This document shows positions 1-7,711 of a DNA stretch of 37,260 bases, piece by piece. Position numbers and translations under genes: made by a program. Position 1 is the stretch's first letter, and each line of letters begins with the position of its first letter. Source of the stretch: an uncultured bacterium (GTDB lineage: Bacteria; Acidobacteriota; Thermoanaerobaculia; Multivoradales; J023); NCBI GenBank assembly GCA_937948815.1, contig CALFAM010000350.1:1-37260 (forward strand). The letters are read 5' to 3'. Under the pieces are notes generated by a model. It did no database searches and was not told where the DNA came from. It was given only the letters and a program-made list of their open reading frames with translations.

Positions 1-600
1 AAGTCGACGGTCTCCCGGTTGCTGGCCGACCACGGCTTGACTGTCATCGATGCCGACGCCGTGGTCGCCGAGCTCTACGGTCCAGGCCAGGCGGGCGCCG
101 AGGCCATTCGCGCCCTGCTCGGGTCTGAGGCCTTGCGTGCCGATGGCGCGGTCCACCATCAAGCCGTAGCCGCCCGCATCTTTGCCGAACCAGCCATGCG
201 CAAGCAGGTCGAAGCGGCGATTCATCCGCTGGTTCGGCAACGCTTCGCCGAGCGCGCGCGTGAAGCCATGGATGGCGGCGCACGCATCATCGTCGCCGAG
301 GTGCCGCTCCTCTTCGAGGCCGGCTGGCAGCACGACTTCGACGTCGTCGTGACGGTCGAGGCCGATCCCGAACGCCAGCTCCAGCGCGCGGTGGCGCGCG
401 GCCTCGACGAAGCCCAGGCCCGCGCCCGGCTCGCGGCCCAGACCGACAACGCCGTGCGCCGTGCGGGTGCTGACATCGTCATCGAGAACAACGGTTCCCT
501 CGACGACCTGGGCACCAAGGTTGGACATTTCATCCGGCATCTTTACCGACAGCGCGCAACCGCCCATCCCGATCCCGATTCGCGTTCCCGGCCTGTATAG
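1..600 (+). CDS. coaE: Dephospho-CoA kinase, 5'-truncated by the window edge
   Basis: Catalyses the last step of coenzyme A synthesis, ATP-dependent 3'-phosphorylation of dephospho-CoA, in the cytosol. The window opens inside the gene: the first in-frame codons read KSTVSRLLADHG, the end of the family P-loop (GxxxSGKST), so only about a dozen N-terminal residues are missing. The next motif, VIDADAVV, matches the conserved DAD segment, and EVPLLFEAGW is the lid and substrate region typical of CoaE. The visible part is about 199 residues, close to the family's full length. The TTG at 19 is internal and is not the true start. The TAG stop at 598-600 is followed in the same frame by a decayed zeta-toxin-like gene. 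Confidence 0.95.
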   Translation, partial: KSTVSRLLADHGLTVIDADAVVAELYGPGQAGAEAIRALLGSEALRADGAVHHQAVAARIFAEPAMRKQVEAAIHPLVRQRFAERAREAMDGGARIIVAEVPLLFEAGWQHDFDVVVTVEADPERQLQRAVARGLDEAQARARLAAQTDNAVRRAGADIVIENNGSLDDLGTKVGHFIRHLYRQRATAHPDPDSRSRPV

Positions 601-1125
601 CGTCCGGACGCAGTCATCATCTGAGCCGCGAATGGTGCAGGAAAGCCAACGTTTGCTTGTCAGTTCCTGCACGTCTGCTACCCGCACGCCACGTTTCTCA
701 ACGCAGATGAGATTCGCCGTGAAGGCGCCCGCTACGACCACCACCCAGTAGCATCTGGTCGAGAACTTCTCCGCAGACTCGCGAGCCTGGAGCAGCGATG
801 CGAGGATCTGGCCGCCGAGACGACACTCTCGTCTCGAATGTACGCGCGTCGGGCAGACGGCTGGCGCCGGATGGGCTACCGGACGGCCCTCCACTTCATT
901 GAGCTGCCTTCAGCGGAATACGCTGTCCAGCGCGTGGCTCAGCGCGTAGCAGCTGGCGGGCACGCGATACCCGAGAAAGACATCAGGCGTCGCTTTTCGC
1001 GCGGTCTCGAGCTCTTCGAGACGATCTACAAGCCTTCGGTAGACCAGTGGTACCATTGGTTTAGCGACAACGAAGGGTTGCGATTCGTATCGACCAACAG
1101 CCCCAAAACCGATGAGCAAGACTGA
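601..1125 (+). pseudogene. Decayed zeta-toxin-like P-loop ATPase (COG4185 type)
   Basis: Reading on in the coaE frame after its stop gives DAVII, a TGA at 622-624, then AANGAGKPTFA, NADEIRREG and AETTLSS. After these come the C-terminal motifs LHFIELPSAEYAVQRVAQRV and GGHAIPEKDIRRRFSRGLE. These match, in order, the landmarks of zeta-toxin-like predicted ATPases (AGPNGAGKTTFA, NADxIA, ETTLS, RVxxGGHxIPExxIRRRYxRG). The gene has no start codon, a nonsense codon at the Walker A loop, the first loop Gly as Ala and the Thr after GK as Pro. The C-terminal two thirds are well preserved, so decay looks recent, or the ATG at 838 may still yield a 95-residue fragment. A functional shortened gene is possible but unlikely without a P-loop. 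Confidence 0.7.
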
Positions 1126-1327
1126 TCACCCTGGCGACGACCTCGACGTGTTACTGGAAGTAGCCCGCCGGGCGAATTGGGATGCCCTTCACGGCCCCAG
1201 ACACCTACGATCGGGACGCTTTCACCCCGATCTCGAGGCACGACGGAGCACCGCCTCGTCCACCCGGGAGAGCACCAGCACCGACGCTTCGAGTGCACCT
1301 GCCGATCTCGAGACGCCGAATCGGTAG
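1112..1327 (+). CDS. Small ORF overlapping the zeta-like remnant; possible partner or antitoxin remnant
   Basis: A 71-residue frame starts with ATG at 1112 and overlaps the last 14 nt of the zeta-like frame, as would be expected of a translationally coupled partner. The first 40 residues (MSKTDHPGDDLDVLLEVARR, then a DALHGPRHLRSGRF stretch) look like ordinary protein. The last 30 are Ser/Thr/Ala/Arg-rich and read like out-of-frame GC-rich DNA, which suggests a frameshifted or truncated remnant. Small proteins often accompany zeta-like ATPase genes, but I recognise no specific antitoxin family here. Confidence 0.3.
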   Translation: MSKTDHPGDDLDVLLEVARRANWDALHGPRHLRSGRFHPDLEARRSTASSTRESTSTDASSAPADLETPNR

Positions 1328-1350
1328 CCTCTTCGGCCGCAGCGACCGAT

Positions 1351-2637
1351 CTACGGCCCGGTCGCGGGGGCCTCTCTCGACCAGCACAGGCGCCCCCGAA
1401 CGACCGTTGCGCGGACGGCGGCGGTGTCGTGGCGAAAGAGCAGGGCGTCGTAGAGCCGGTCGTCCGGGAGATCCTCCGGCACATCGATCGCCACCAAGTC
1501 TGCCTCGTAGCCTGGCGCGAGACAGCCGACCCGATCACCGAAACCGAGTGCGACGGCGCCGCCGCGGGTCGCCAGCCACAAGAGCGACTCGGGCGTCACA
1601 GTCTCACCGTCCGATACAGCCTCGCCACGTACGAGCGTCGCATCGTAGGCGGCCGAGGCCACACGCTGCAGCGAGAAGGTCCTGCCCGCCCCCATGTCGG
1701 TCCCGAGACCGACCCGCGCCCCATGTCCGAGGGCGCGCGCGAGGGGCATGCAACCACTGCCGAGGAAGAAGTTGCTGTCCGGACAGTGGGCCACGCCAGC
1801 GCGCGCTTGGGCCATGCGCTGCCATTCACTGTCCGACAGGTGAATGCAGTGCGCGAAGATCGATCGCTTGCCTACGAAGCCGTAGTCCTCATAGACCGCC
1901 AGGTAGTCGGCATGATCGGGAAAGGCCGCCGCGGTTTGCCGCAGCTCCTCGTCGTTCTCGGAGAGATGCGTCTGCACGAAGAGGCCATGACGCTCGGCGA
2001 GGTCGGCCGCGCCACGCATCAGCGCATGGTCGCAGCTCAATGCGAAGCGCGGGGTGACACAGAACCGCAGCCGATCCCGGTCGTGACCGTGCCACCGGGC
2101 GATCAGCGCTTCCGCGGCTTCGAGCGCCGGCTCGGTGGCGAGCAGGACATCGGCCGGGGCGCCGCGGTTCATCAACGTCAGCCCGGCCTGGGCGCGCAAT
2201 CCCCAGTCATCGAGTGCGACAAAGAGCTCATCGGTTGCCCCAGGATGACTGGACGAGAAGATCCCCGCGCTGGTCGTACCCTGACGCAACATCGCCTCAC
2301 AGAACTGTGCTGCCACAGAACGCGCGTAGCGCAGCTCGGCAAACCGAGCTTCCTCGGGGAAGACCGCCTCCTGGAGCCAGTCGAGGAGCGGGCCGCTAGC
2401 GCTGCCGAGGATGCGTGTCTGCGGGAAGTGGATATGGGTGTCGACGAAGCCCGGGAGGATCACCGTCCCCGGCCACGTAGGTGGCACGGACGGATGCGCG
2501 TCGGCATCGTCGATCGACCGGATCGTGCCATCGGCATCGATGTCGATCACCACGTCGTCTTGCTTTGCGAGCGTTCGCCGGATCGGATCTGGAACGAGCA
2601 AGGTACCGCGAACCGTGCGCAGCTTGGACTTCACCAT
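1351..2637 (-). CDS. guaD: Guanine deaminase
   Basis: Hydrolyses guanine to xanthine and ammonia in purine salvage or catabolism; a cytosolic zinc amidohydrolase. The 428-residue protein shows the amidohydrolase metal motif HIH (about residues 68-70, followed by FPQT as in guanine deaminases), then THLSEN, AHCIHL, HCPDSNFFLGSG and GLGTDMGAG, the ordered signature of GuaD. Length fits the family. I chose the ATG at 2637 because homology begins there; an upstream TTG at 2697 would add 20 residues of low-complexity sequence. The gene is transcribed away from the five-gene operon at 2791, with about 150 bp between them. The family assignment is firm; a related aminohydrolase substrate is only a remote alternative. 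Confidence 0.92.
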   Translation of the reverse strand: MVKSKLRTVRGTLLVPDPIRRTLAKQDDVVIDIDADGTIRSIDDADAHPSVPPTWPGTVILPGFVDTHIHFPQTRILGSASGPLLDWLQEAVFPEEARFAELRYARSVAAQFCEAMLRQGTTSAGIFSSSHPGATDELFVALDDWGLRAQAGLTLMNRGAPADVLLATEPALEAAEALIARWHGHDRDRLRFCVTPRFALSCDHALMRGAADLAERHGLFVQTHLSENDEELRQTAAAFPDHADYLAVYEDYGFVGKRSIFAHCIHLSDSEWQRMAQARAGVAHCPDSNFFLGSGCMPLARALGHGARVGLGTDMGAGRTFSLQRVASAAYDATLVRGEAVSDGETVTPESLLWLATRGGAVALGFGDRVGCLAPGYEADLVAIDVPEDLPDDRLYDALLFRHDTAAVRATVVRGRLCWSREAPATGP

Positions 2638-2707
2638 AGAGGTGATCCTGCCACAGGCTGACGCGGCCGGGTGTGCGGAGCCAGAGCTTCCTCGCAAAGA
2701 GGTTTCG

Positions 2708-2734
2708 TTTGCCGAATCAATCCAATGCTATGAT
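2708..2734 (+). promoter_or_regulatory. Putative sigma-70-type promoter of the five-gene operon
   Basis: An extended -10 element, TGCTATGAT (2726-2734), lies about 57 bp before the first start codon of the operon. A poor -35 (TTTGCC, 2708-2713) sits 15 bp upstream. The local AT-rich patch stands out from the GC-rich surroundings. Confidence 0.45.
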
Positions 2735-2790
2735 TGAAACAACGTAACAAGCCAAAGACTCAAAGGCACGACCACTCGAAGGAGGGCAAG

Positions 2791-3444
2791 ATGGATGTCA
2801 CCGAACTGGCCACCCTGTACCAGCAGGCAGCCAAGGTTCAAGACGCTGCGGTGCGCGATCTTTTGTCGACCTCGACCGCGCGCCTCGCCGCGACCCAGAG
2901 CGTGCTCGACACCCAGGCGGAGAACCAGACCGTCGAGCTCGATGGCACGATGAAAGCGCTGGCAGAGCGTGCGCGCAACGAAGTCGTCAGCGCCGCCAAG
3001 GCCGTGGCCGAAGCGATCGAGGGCGGCGCCGATCCGCGCGCAGCCGAAGCCGTCGCGGCCGAAGCTGCGGCCGCAGAAGCGGTGGCTGCCGAGGCCATTG
3101 CGGCAGAAGCCGCGGCAGCCGAACCGCTCGCCGCAGAACCGCTCGCGGCCGAGCCATTGGCAGCGGAACCATTCGCCGCAGAACCGCTGGCGGCGGAACC
3201 GGTCGCAGCAGAACCGCTGGCAGCGGAACCCTTGGCGGCCGAGCCACTGGCAGCTGAACCGGCCGTGGCCGAACCGCTGGCGGCGGAACCACTCGCAGCA
3301 GAACCGCTGGCGGCAGAGCCACTGGCGGCTGAGCCGGCCGTGGCCGAGCCAACCGCCGCGACCACGGCGACCGAAAGCCCTGCATTCTCGGCCGCACTAC
3401 GTGCGTTCGTCGCAGCCAACCAGGCCGGCAGCGGAGGCGCGTGA
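2791..3444 (+). CDS. Pentapeptide-repeat protein (AEPLA repeats) with helical phasin-like N-terminus
   Basis: A 217-residue protein of unknown function. Residues 1-82 are soluble and strongly helix-forming, with a phasin-like heptad look (TELATLYQQAAKVQDAAVRD). Residues 85-189 are 21 perfect-length pentapeptide units: five AEAxA and then sixteen AEPxx, mostly AEPLA. A short Ala/Thr-rich tail follows. There is no signal peptide or membrane segment. The start is fixed by a strong AAGGAGG at 2779-2785, five bases before ATG 2791; the upstream in-frame ATG at 2734 lacks one. The stop overlaps the GTG start of the next gene. The architecture recalls PhaF-type phasins, whose tail is a basic AAKP repeat, but here the tail is acidic. 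A repeat-containing precursor peptide modified by the downstream enzymes is another possibility. Both ideas are inference. Confidence 0.8.
   Translation: MDVTELATLYQQAAKVQDAAVRDLLSTSTARLAATQSVLDTQAENQTVELDGTMKALAERARNEVVSAAKAVAEAIEGGADPRAAEAVAAEAAAAEAVAAEAIAAEAAAAEPLAAEPLAAEPLAAEPFAAEPLAAEPVAAEPLAAEPLAAEPLAAEPAVAEPLAAEPLAAEPLAAEPLAAEPAVAEPTAATTATESPAFSAALRAFVAANQAGSGGA
3043..3357 (+). repeat. 21 tandem 15-bp units encoding AExxA pentapeptides
   Basis: Twenty-one contiguous 15-nt units (315 bp, no insertions) encode residues 85-189 of the protein at 2791-3444. Units differ mostly at synonymous positions, for example gcagaaccgctggcg against gccgagccactggca, so the amino-acid pattern is better conserved than the DNA. 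The periodicity also keeps the other reading frames free of stops, producing long false antisense frames. Confidence 0.95.
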
Positions 3445-4778
3445 CCGGCCATCCGCCCGTTTGTGCGCTGCGCAACGAGCTCCTCCAGCAAACGGTCGAC
3501 TGGTGCCGCCAACGCTCGACGTTTTACCGCCAGCGATTCGAAGACGTCGAACCGTTTCGCGGCTTGGAAGACTTGCCACGCCTGCCGGTGCTGCATCGCA
3601 GCGAGGTCGTGGCCCATCACCAAGCGCTGCGCTGCGACGATTCGTTGGCCGCCACGGTGCAACACACGACCGGCACCACTGGCGCGTTCCTCCAGCTCTA
3701 CCGTAGTCAGGCCGAGCAATCGTTCATCTGGGAGTTCTTTGCCGCGCAGCTCGCCGTCGCCCAACACGCGGGGCCTCGGCCGCTCTACGTCAGCCTGGCC
3801 AACGCCTACCATGGCAATCCGATCTCGGTGCCGAGTCGTGCCTACATCCTGTCGGTCGGCGTGCACGACAAGGCGCAGGCGAGCCAGGCTCGCGGCGTGA
3901 TCGAGCGCCAGTACGACCTGCCTGGCGTGGAGTCCCGGCCGTCGGTGATCACCGGCACCGAGCGCATGATCATGGCGCTCACCGCCTATCTGGAGGCGGA
4001 TGGATTCGACTTCGCGGCCAGCTCGGTCAAGACACTCGTCCTCTTCGGCGGTCACGTGCCGCCGTCGCGCAAGCGGCTGCTCGCGCGCATGTGGAATGCC
4101 CGGGTCAAAGACAGCTACAGCTTGACCGAGATGTTCGGGGGCGCGCGGGAGATCGGCATTGGCGGGCCGTGGGTCTTCGACCCTCACGTCGTCCCAGAGG
4201 TGGTCCATCCGCGGACCTTTGCACCGACGGGTGAAGGGGAGGTCGGCGTGCTGTTGCTCACCAGCCTCTACCCATTTGCCCAGCAGATGCCCCTCGTGCG
4301 CTACCTGACCGGCGACCTGGCGGAGGTGGTCGCCGATCACGACGCCGAGACCGGACTCCAGGTGCGCTATGTCGGGCGCATGCCTCGCTCGATTCTCGAC
4401 CTGTCTGGTGACACGCCCACGCCGCTGCTGCTGTCCGGGCCGCTCTACGAAGCCTTGATCGAGATTCCGGACGTCGCCATCACGCCACGGTTTCCGGACC
4501 TCGGATCAGGGTCGGGGCTCGACCTCACCGGCGACCTGCACTACGCGGTCGACCACGAAGACGCCACGGACCATCAACCGGAGCAAATCGTGCTGCGCCT
4601 GGGCCTGCGCTATGCCCCGTGGATGTACCCGGATCGCGTCGAGGTGATGGTCCGCCAGCTCGTCGACAAGCTGTTCGCCTCCCATCCGGCCCTCGCAGCG
4701 CGCTGCATCGACGGCAGGCTGGCCTTCCGGGTCGAACCTCGGGCAGCGGACGCCGTTGCCCCGTACGACTCGAAGTGA
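3441..4778 (+). CDS. Adenylate-forming enzyme, PaaK/CapK (phenylacetate-CoA ligase-like) family
   Basis: A 445-residue ANL-superfamily protein predicted to activate a carboxylate as an acyl-adenylate. Visible motifs: the Thr/Gly-rich nucleotide loop TTGTTG (76-81), YSLTE (226-230), where the family's aromatic and acidic adenine and Mg contacts lie, and YLTGDL (289-294) with a following GR (312-313), the ribose-binding Asp and hinge region. The GTG start at 3441 overlaps the previous stop (GTGA), implying translational coupling. Four bases separate it from the next ATG. The substrate cannot be read from sequence. Family relatives activate aryl or acyl acids or take part in capsule and natural-product synthesis. 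Having a radical SAM enzyme and a methyltransferase as neighbours favours a biosynthetic or modification role over catabolism. Confidence 0.82.
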   Translation: MTGHPPVCALRNELLQQTVDWCRQRSTFYRQRFEDVEPFRGLEDLPRLPVLHRSEVVAHHQALRCDDSLAATVQHTTGTTGAFLQLYRSQAEQSFIWEFFAAQLAVAQHAGPRPLYVSLANAYHGNPISVPSRAYILSVGVHDKAQASQARGVIERQYDLPGVESRPSVITGTERMIMALTAYLEADGFDFAASSVKTLVLFGGHVPPSRKRLLARMWNARVKDSYSLTEMFGGAREIGIGGPWVFDPHVVPEVVHPRTFAPTGEGEVGVLLLTSLYPFAQQMPLVRYLTGDLAEVVADHDAETGLQVRYVGRMPRSILDLSGDTPTPLLLSGPLYEALIEIPDVAITPRFPDLGSGSGLDLTGDLHYAVDHEDATDHQPEQIVLRLGLRYAPWMYPDRVEVMVRQLVDKLFASHPALAARCIDGRLAFRVEPRAADAVAPYDSK

Positions 4779-4782
4779 ACGC

Positions 4783-5280
4783 ATGACGACGTACCGACGC
4801 GCCCCGCTCGAACGGAATCACCTGCGGGTGTTTCTTTCGGGAAGCATCGATGGCATCAGCCTCACGGCGGCATCGGGCTGGCGCCAGCGCGCCAAGCAGA
4901 CCCTCCATGCTGCCGGCATGGACGTCTACGACCCGACCGCCATCATGTCCGACGACGGCAGCTATCGCCCAACGCCGAACGAAGTCTTCACCAACGACCG
5001 CTGGAATCTCGCGCGCTCGGATGTCGTTTTGGTGAACCTCTCGCTGCCCGAGACGATCCGCAGCCGCGACGCACCATTCTTCACCATCGGCGAAATGTTC
5101 CTGGCGCACCAGGCAGGGCTGCCGATCATCGCATTCGGCGGCTGCTTCGATGGCCGTCCCGGATTCGAAGCCATCGTCACCCGCAGTGTCGCCGACCTCG
5201 ACGAGGCGCTCACCTACATCATCACGGCCTACGGACCCAAAGGCGCCCAGTCCGCGAACGATCGCGCGCATCCCGACTGA
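4783..5280 (+). CDS. Nucleoside 2-deoxyribosyltransferase-like protein
   Basis: A 165-residue protein of the nucleoside 2-deoxyribosyltransferase/N-glycosidase fold. Enzymes of this group cleave or swap the base on a (deoxy)nucleoside or nucleotide through a catalytic Glu. Visible are the opening VFLSGSID (16-23), an acidic NDRWNLARSD followed by VVLVNL (71-86), and GEMFLAHQAG (103-112), whose Glu is the likely nucleophile, with the aliphatic LPIIAFG strand after it. It begins four bases after the adenylating enzyme ends and is followed by the radical SAM gene, so it is part of the operon. I chose the ATG at 4783, since an upstream TTG lies within the preceding gene. A salvage enzyme would be the default call, but the operon suggests a nucleoside- or nucleotide-derived substrate in a dedicated pathway. 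Confidence 0.75.
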   Translation: MTTYRRAPLERNHLRVFLSGSIDGISLTAASGWRQRAKQTLHAAGMDVYDPTAIMSDDGSYRPTPNEVFTNDRWNLARSDVVLVNLSLPETIRSRDAPFFTIGEMFLAHQAGLPIIAFGGCFDGRPGFEAIVTRSVADLDEALTYIITAYGPKGAQSANDRAHPD

Positions 5281-5300
5281 GTACCAGGAGGCTAGCAGTC

Positions 5301-6674
5301 ATGTTTCCCGCGGCCCCGAAACGAATCGACGAACCCGCTCACGAACGACTGGCTGCCGCCATCGAAGGCAGTGACCTTCCGAAATACGTCTACAGCTACC
5401 CGTCGAAGTACGCCTACCGGAGTCTCCCGGCGACGCGCACACTCGAACGGATCTGGTCACCGGTCACGGGCCCGGTCAATCTCTACATCCACATTCCCTT
5501 TTGCGGCTATCGCTGCTCGTTCTGTACCCTCTTTCTGACCACCCAGCATTCGGACGACATGCGGCAGCGCTACGTCGACGCCCTGATCCGCCAGATCGCG
5601 ATGTACGGCGGACTGCTGAACAACGTCGAGATCGAGTCGCTGTACATCGGTGGTGGCACCCCGACCGTGCTCCGCTCCCGCCAGTACGAAGCGATTTTCG
5701 AGAGCCTGCGCCGAGCCTTCCCCGCCTGGCACCCCGATGCCGAGATCGCGATCGAAGGCTCTCCGGACACCATGCGCCGATCGCTGCTCGAGACCCTCTC
5801 ATCCTTGGGCGTCAATCGTGTGAGCATGGGGCTTCAGACGCTCGATGAGGACGAGCGGAAGCACGTCGGCCGCCGCTATGGCATGGAAACCGTGCATGCG
5901 GCCGTCGACGCGATTCAGGGTGTCGGCTTCGAGAACGTCAACTATGACCTGATTTACGGTCTCGAGGGCCAGACGAAAACCTCCTGGTTCGAGAGCTTGC
6001 AAGGCACGCTGGCCTTTGCCCCACGAACGGTGACGCTCTACCCCGTGATCTTTCGCCCCTTGACCTCGATCATCAAGCGAAAGTCGACACGCGCCGAGCG
6101 TTTCCTCGCCAATGCGTCGAAATACGCGATCTACGATCAAAGTGTCGACTTTCTGCGCGAGCGCGACTTTCAACAGAATAGTTTCGTACGCTTTTCCACC
6201 TGTTCGGACGATGGCTTGCGTCAGGAAGCCTCAGATTTCTCCGGCACCCCGCTCCTGGGTTTCGGCGCTGGCGCGCGAAGCTACACCCAACACGTCCACT
6301 ACGGAACCGATTTCGCCGTTCGACGCGGACGGACATCGACCATCATCACCAGCTTCATCGACCGCCACCAGCAAGCCGAAGACGTGCCGGGGCTGGGATT
6401 CGAGCTCGACGACGACGAACGCCAGCGCCGCTTCTGCATTCTCAATCTCTCACTCGGCAACCTCGATGCTTCGATCTATCGAGATCGGTTCGCGGGTAGG
6501 GTCGAAGACCGTTTTGGTGACGAGCTCGACGCACTCTGCGAACAAGGGTGCATCACGGTGGATGACGACCGCTATCAGCTCACCCGCCGCGGCTTCAAGT
6601 ACAGCAACGTGATCGCCACCCTCTTTCAATCGACCCATGTTTCGAACTTGGAAGCAAGCTATGAGCCAGGCTGA
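5301..6674 (+). CDS. HemN/HemW-like radical SAM enzyme
   Basis: A 457-residue radical SAM protein of the coproporphyrinogen-oxidase-like (HemN) superfamily. YIHIPFC precedes the 4Fe-4S site C68-GYR-C72-SF-C75. GGGTP (about 118-122), EGSPDT, VSMGLQTLDE and NYDLIYGLEGQT follow in the family order. A strong AGGAGG (5286-5291) precedes the ATG at 5301. HemN-like enzymes include coproporphyrinogen dehydrogenase, the haem chaperone HemW, haem-degrading ChuW-type enzymes and C-methylases of natural products. No other haem gene is nearby, and the operon (adenylating enzyme, deoxyribosyltransferase-like protein, methyltransferase) argues for a tailoring role. The 3' end overlaps the methyltransferase start by 14 bp. 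The exact reaction is unknown. Confidence 0.85.
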   Translation: MFPAAPKRIDEPAHERLAAAIEGSDLPKYVYSYPSKYAYRSLPATRTLERIWSPVTGPVNLYIHIPFCGYRCSFCTLFLTTQHSDDMRQRYVDALIRQIAMYGGLLNNVEIESLYIGGGTPTVLRSRQYEAIFESLRRAFPAWHPDAEIAIEGSPDTMRRSLLETLSSLGVNRVSMGLQTLDEDERKHVGRRYGMETVHAAVDAIQGVGFENVNYDLIYGLEGQTKTSWFESLQGTLAFAPRTVTLYPVIFRPLTSIIKRKSTRAERFLANASKYAIYDQSVDFLRERDFQQNSFVRFSTCSDDGLRQEASDFSGTPLLGFGAGARSYTQHVHYGTDFAVRRGRTSTIITSFIDRHQQAEDVPGLGFELDDDERQRRFCILNLSLGNLDASIYRDRFAGRVEDRFGDELDALCEQGCITVDDDRYQLTRRGFKYSNVIATLFQSTHVSNLEASYEPG

Positions 6675-7656
6675 CATCCACGACTCCCATTCCGACTCCG
6701 CGGCAGCAACGGGCTCGGCACCCGAGACTCCCGGCCGGCCGCCCTTCTGGGAAAAGGGCTACGGTGACATGAGCGTGTCGACGATGGGTGGCCCCAACCA
6801 CGACATCGTCGAGCTCGCCAGCGCGCTGCCGCCTCGGGCGCGGGTACTCGATCTGGGCTGTGGCGAAGGGCGCAATGCATTCTTCCTTGCCGGCCGCGGC
6901 CACCGGGTCAAGGCGGTCGATATCTCAGCCAAGGGAATCCGTAAGGTGGAGCGGCTGGCAGCCCGGGCAGGATTCGAAATCGAGACCGAAGTCGCCGACC
7001 TCAATGACTTTCGACCGACCGGAAGCTGGGATGCGATCCTGGCGCACGGCGTGATCGACTATCTCGAAAACCCCGTCTGGCGGGAGCTGGTCGGCGAGAT
7101 CAGGGCGCACACGGCGCCAGGCGGCTGGAATGCCTACACCTGCATGCTCTTTACCGAGGCGTATCCCGCCCCGCCGGAGTTCCTGAAAGCGGAATTCAAG
7201 CACTCGATCGCACCGTTCGAGCTGGCCGGCGTCTACGGCGACTGGGAGATCGTGCGCCACGACCGCTACGTCAAATGGGACCAGCACCCCGGCATTCCGA
7301 TCCACTGCCATCCGGTCGACAAGCTTACGGCTCGCCGCCCGGGAGGCGACGGCCCAGCACCGCGAATCGAGATGGTGCCGATTGGCGATCGGGTGATGCC
7401 GCGCGACCAGTTCGATGGCATCGACATGGGCATGGACGCTGCCGAGCTGCTTGCACGCTGCGGCGAGCCTGCGGTGATCGACCGGACGACCATGGACGGC
7501 GTCCAGCTCGGGGTTGGACCGAACACCACGGTCGATGGCTATCACCTCAGCCTCTGGTACTACGGTTCCTCGGTGATCTACGTGGTCAACGACCGCGTTT
7601 GGGGCCGTGCCCTCTACAACTCCGTGCCCATCCGCGTGCACTTCGACGAGCGTTGA
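6661..7656 (+). CDS. TehB-like SAM methyltransferase with C-terminal DUF2845-like extension
   Basis: A 331-residue protein. After a Ser/Ala-rich lead, PFWEKGYGDMSVS (28-40) and VLDLGCGEGRN (62-72) give the class I SAM-binding motif in the form seen in TehB-type methyltransferases, followed by VKAVDIS. From about residue 215 there is a second part with GMDAAELLARCGEPAVIDR and LSLWYYGSSVIYVVNDRVWG. This resembles the small BamE/DUF2845-like fold (GDSxxxLLxRCGxP, then a Tyr-rich strand and VxFxxGRV). I know of no such fusion in TehB. ATG 6661 was chosen because GGAAG lies 7 bp upstream and the overlap with the radical SAM gene is short; ATG 6637 is an in-frame alternative. It is the last gene of the operon. 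Confidence 0.8.
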   Translation: MSQADIHDSHSDSAAATGSAPETPGRPPFWEKGYGDMSVSTMGGPNHDIVELASALPPRARVLDLGCGEGRNAFFLAGRGHRVKAVDISAKGIRKVERLAARAGFEIETEVADLNDFRPTGSWDAILAHGVIDYLENPVWRELVGEIRAHTAPGGWNAYTCMLFTEAYPAPPEFLKAEFKHSIAPFELAGVYGDWEIVRHDRYVKWDQHPGIPIHCHPVDKLTARRPGGDGPAPRIEMVPIGDRVMPRDQFDGIDMGMDAAELLARCGEPAVIDRTTMDGVQLGVGPNTTVDGYHLSLWYYGSSVIYVVNDRVWGRALYNSVPIRVHFDER

Positions 7657-7665
7657 CGCGGCGTC

Positions 7666-7684
7666 GCGCGCACGGAAGGCGCGC
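7666..7684. terminator. GC-rich stem-loop between convergent genes
   Basis: GCGCGC, a 7-nt loop and GCGCGC form a short hairpin in the 55-bp gap between the end of the methyltransferase and the end of the PLP enzyme. There is no T-tract, so termination is a guess from position. Confidence 0.25.
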
Positions 7685-7711
7685 GCGGAAGGCCAGGGCG
7701 CCGACTCAGGC

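Noticed and set aside
1177-2661. Long plus-strand open frame opposite guaD (494 codons)
   Set aside because: No family motif, Arg/Gly-rich composition and complete overlap with a well supported guanine deaminase; a GC-rich shadow.
2838-4340. 500-codon minus-strand frame opposite the repeat protein and adenylating enzyme
   Set aside because: Its Ala/Ser/Gly repeat is the reverse reading of the 15-bp array; the remainder has no motif.
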